The notes under the pieces: model-generated
Seen by the model: the letters and a program-made list of their open reading frames with translations, nothing else
The model's database searches: none
Told to the model about the DNA's origin: nothing
Position numbers and translations under genes: made by a program
Shown: in pieces, positions 15,400 to 16,115 of the stretch
Layout: the number at the start of each line of letters is the position of its first letter
How positions within the stretch are numbered: position 1 is the stretch's first letter
Assembly (NCBI GenBank): GCA_025331445.1
Contig: JAIWNE010000254.1
Coordinates: forward strand, 1 to 16,115
DNA from: Blakeslea trispora
Taxonomy: Eukaryota; Mucoromycota; Mucoromycetes; Mucorales; Choanephoraceae
Reading direction: 5' to 3'
DNA length: 16,115 nucleotides

Positions 15400-16115
15400 G
15401 ATTTCTGGTACATATAATTTTCTGTCAAATAATAATGATGCATCACGAATTGGTATAACAGATCCTTTGAAGTTTAAATACTCTAATGGAATCGTTTTTG
15501 AACATTCACTTGAAGTTCTAGAATTTAACTCAGGATTTGAATTTGATATTTTATTGGGCACAGATATTTTACATAAGATGAATATTGGCCTAACAGGTGT
15601 TGCGTTTCGAATTGAAGGTGAACACTCTCATTCAGATACTGCAGATGCTGATGATCACATTTTGAAAAACATAAACCTCGAGCATGAAAATACTTTTGAG
15701 CCTGACAACTCTCCGGCTGGAACTGTTGATCAACGTGCCACATTTTTCAAAGCCATTAAAGGTGTCATAGAGGCAAATAAAAACATTCCCAAATCTTCAT
15801 ACTGCCCTATGCCTGAATCCATCATATACTTACCGACCAAGGAAGGTGCGACAGCTTATAGACGTCAATATCCAATTCCACATGCTTTAAAACCGGTACT
15901 TGATAAACAAATCAAGGAGTGGCTTGAGGCAGGTACAATTGTAAAATGCCCAGTAAACACATCCTTTAATAGTCCTCTATTGTTGGTTCCTAAGAGAGAC
16001 AAAACAGGCGCTATAGTGAGTCATCGAGCTTGCTTAGACGTTCGACTTCTGAATCAGATTTTACCACCTACTTTTAACCATCCTGTACCTTTGGTCAGAG
16101 ATATATTTGACAACT
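15380..16115 (+). CDS. pol: Element C Pol: protease C-terminus and start of reverse transcriptase (partial)
   Basis: Open to the window edge in the +1 frame relative to Gag, 245 codons without a stop. The first part completes the protease: FEFDILLGTDILHKMNIGL (about 15536-15592) is the family's ILG-type strand. A linker with an acidic, His-rich section follows. RT starts near 15850: YRRQYPIPHALKPVLDKQI, EWLEAGTIV, NSPLLLVPKRDKTG, then RACLDVRLLN. The sequence ends before the first catalytic Asp of RT. There is no separate start codon or sign of an independent gene, so this is the continuation of the Gag-Pol polyprotein after one indel. Sequence quality looks high: no other break is seen. Confidence 0.88.

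Overview
This window is a transposon graveyard from a eukaryotic genome, most likely a fungus; a Mucoromycota-type genome is my inference from element style and the AT-rich intergenic DNA, not something proven here. I see no host gene, tRNA or rRNA. Everything recognisable belongs to transposable elements: one Tc1/mariner DNA transposon remnant, one old Ty3/gypsy RNase H scrap, two inverted copies of one Ty3/gypsy family (here A on + and B on -), and the 5' part of a different Ty3/gypsy element (C).

Layout. 3-563 (+): C-terminal part of a DD34E Tc1-type transposase with a premature stop. 564-2618: AT-rich DNA without genes, holding two hairpin-type structures. 2619-2894 (-): isolated Ty3/gypsy RNase H remnant. 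2934-12238: a large imperfect palindrome. Its left arm (2934-7527) reads LTR, Gag, protease, reverse transcriptase, RNase H, integrase zinc finger on +; its right arm (7649-12238) reads the same order on -. The arms are nearly equal in length (4594 and 4590 bp), meet tail to tail inside integrase, and are separated by a 121-bp single-copy spacer that continues the left element into the integrase catalytic core. Both outer edges are the first base of an LTR (TGTTGTATAC). 12239-13294: AT-rich DNA without a convincing gene. 13295-16115 (+): element C, with a probable 5' LTR, a long Gag-protease ORF and, after one frameshift, the rest of protease and the start of reverse transcriptase, running off the window.

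How the parts work together. In each Ty3/gypsy element Gag would form the particle, protease (D-S/T-G) would mature the polyprotein, RT-RNase H would make cDNA and integrase would insert it. In the families of A/B and C the protease active site is in the Gag frame, so Gag and Pol look like one continuous polyprotein. A and B cannot move on their own: both lack the 3' half of integrase and a 3' LTR, and both pol regions carry many frameshifts, while their gag regions are almost intact. C is close to intact as far as it can be seen.

The most interesting point is the palindrome: two LTR promoters face each other across a 9.3-kb inverted repeat, which is the layout of a natural hairpin or double-stranded RNA source against the same retrotransposon family. 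Other notable signals are a perfect 10-bp hairpin at the inferred LTR 3' end, a T7-T8 run in place of a visible tRNA primer-binding site in both families, and the contrast between preserved gag and deletion-ridden pol.
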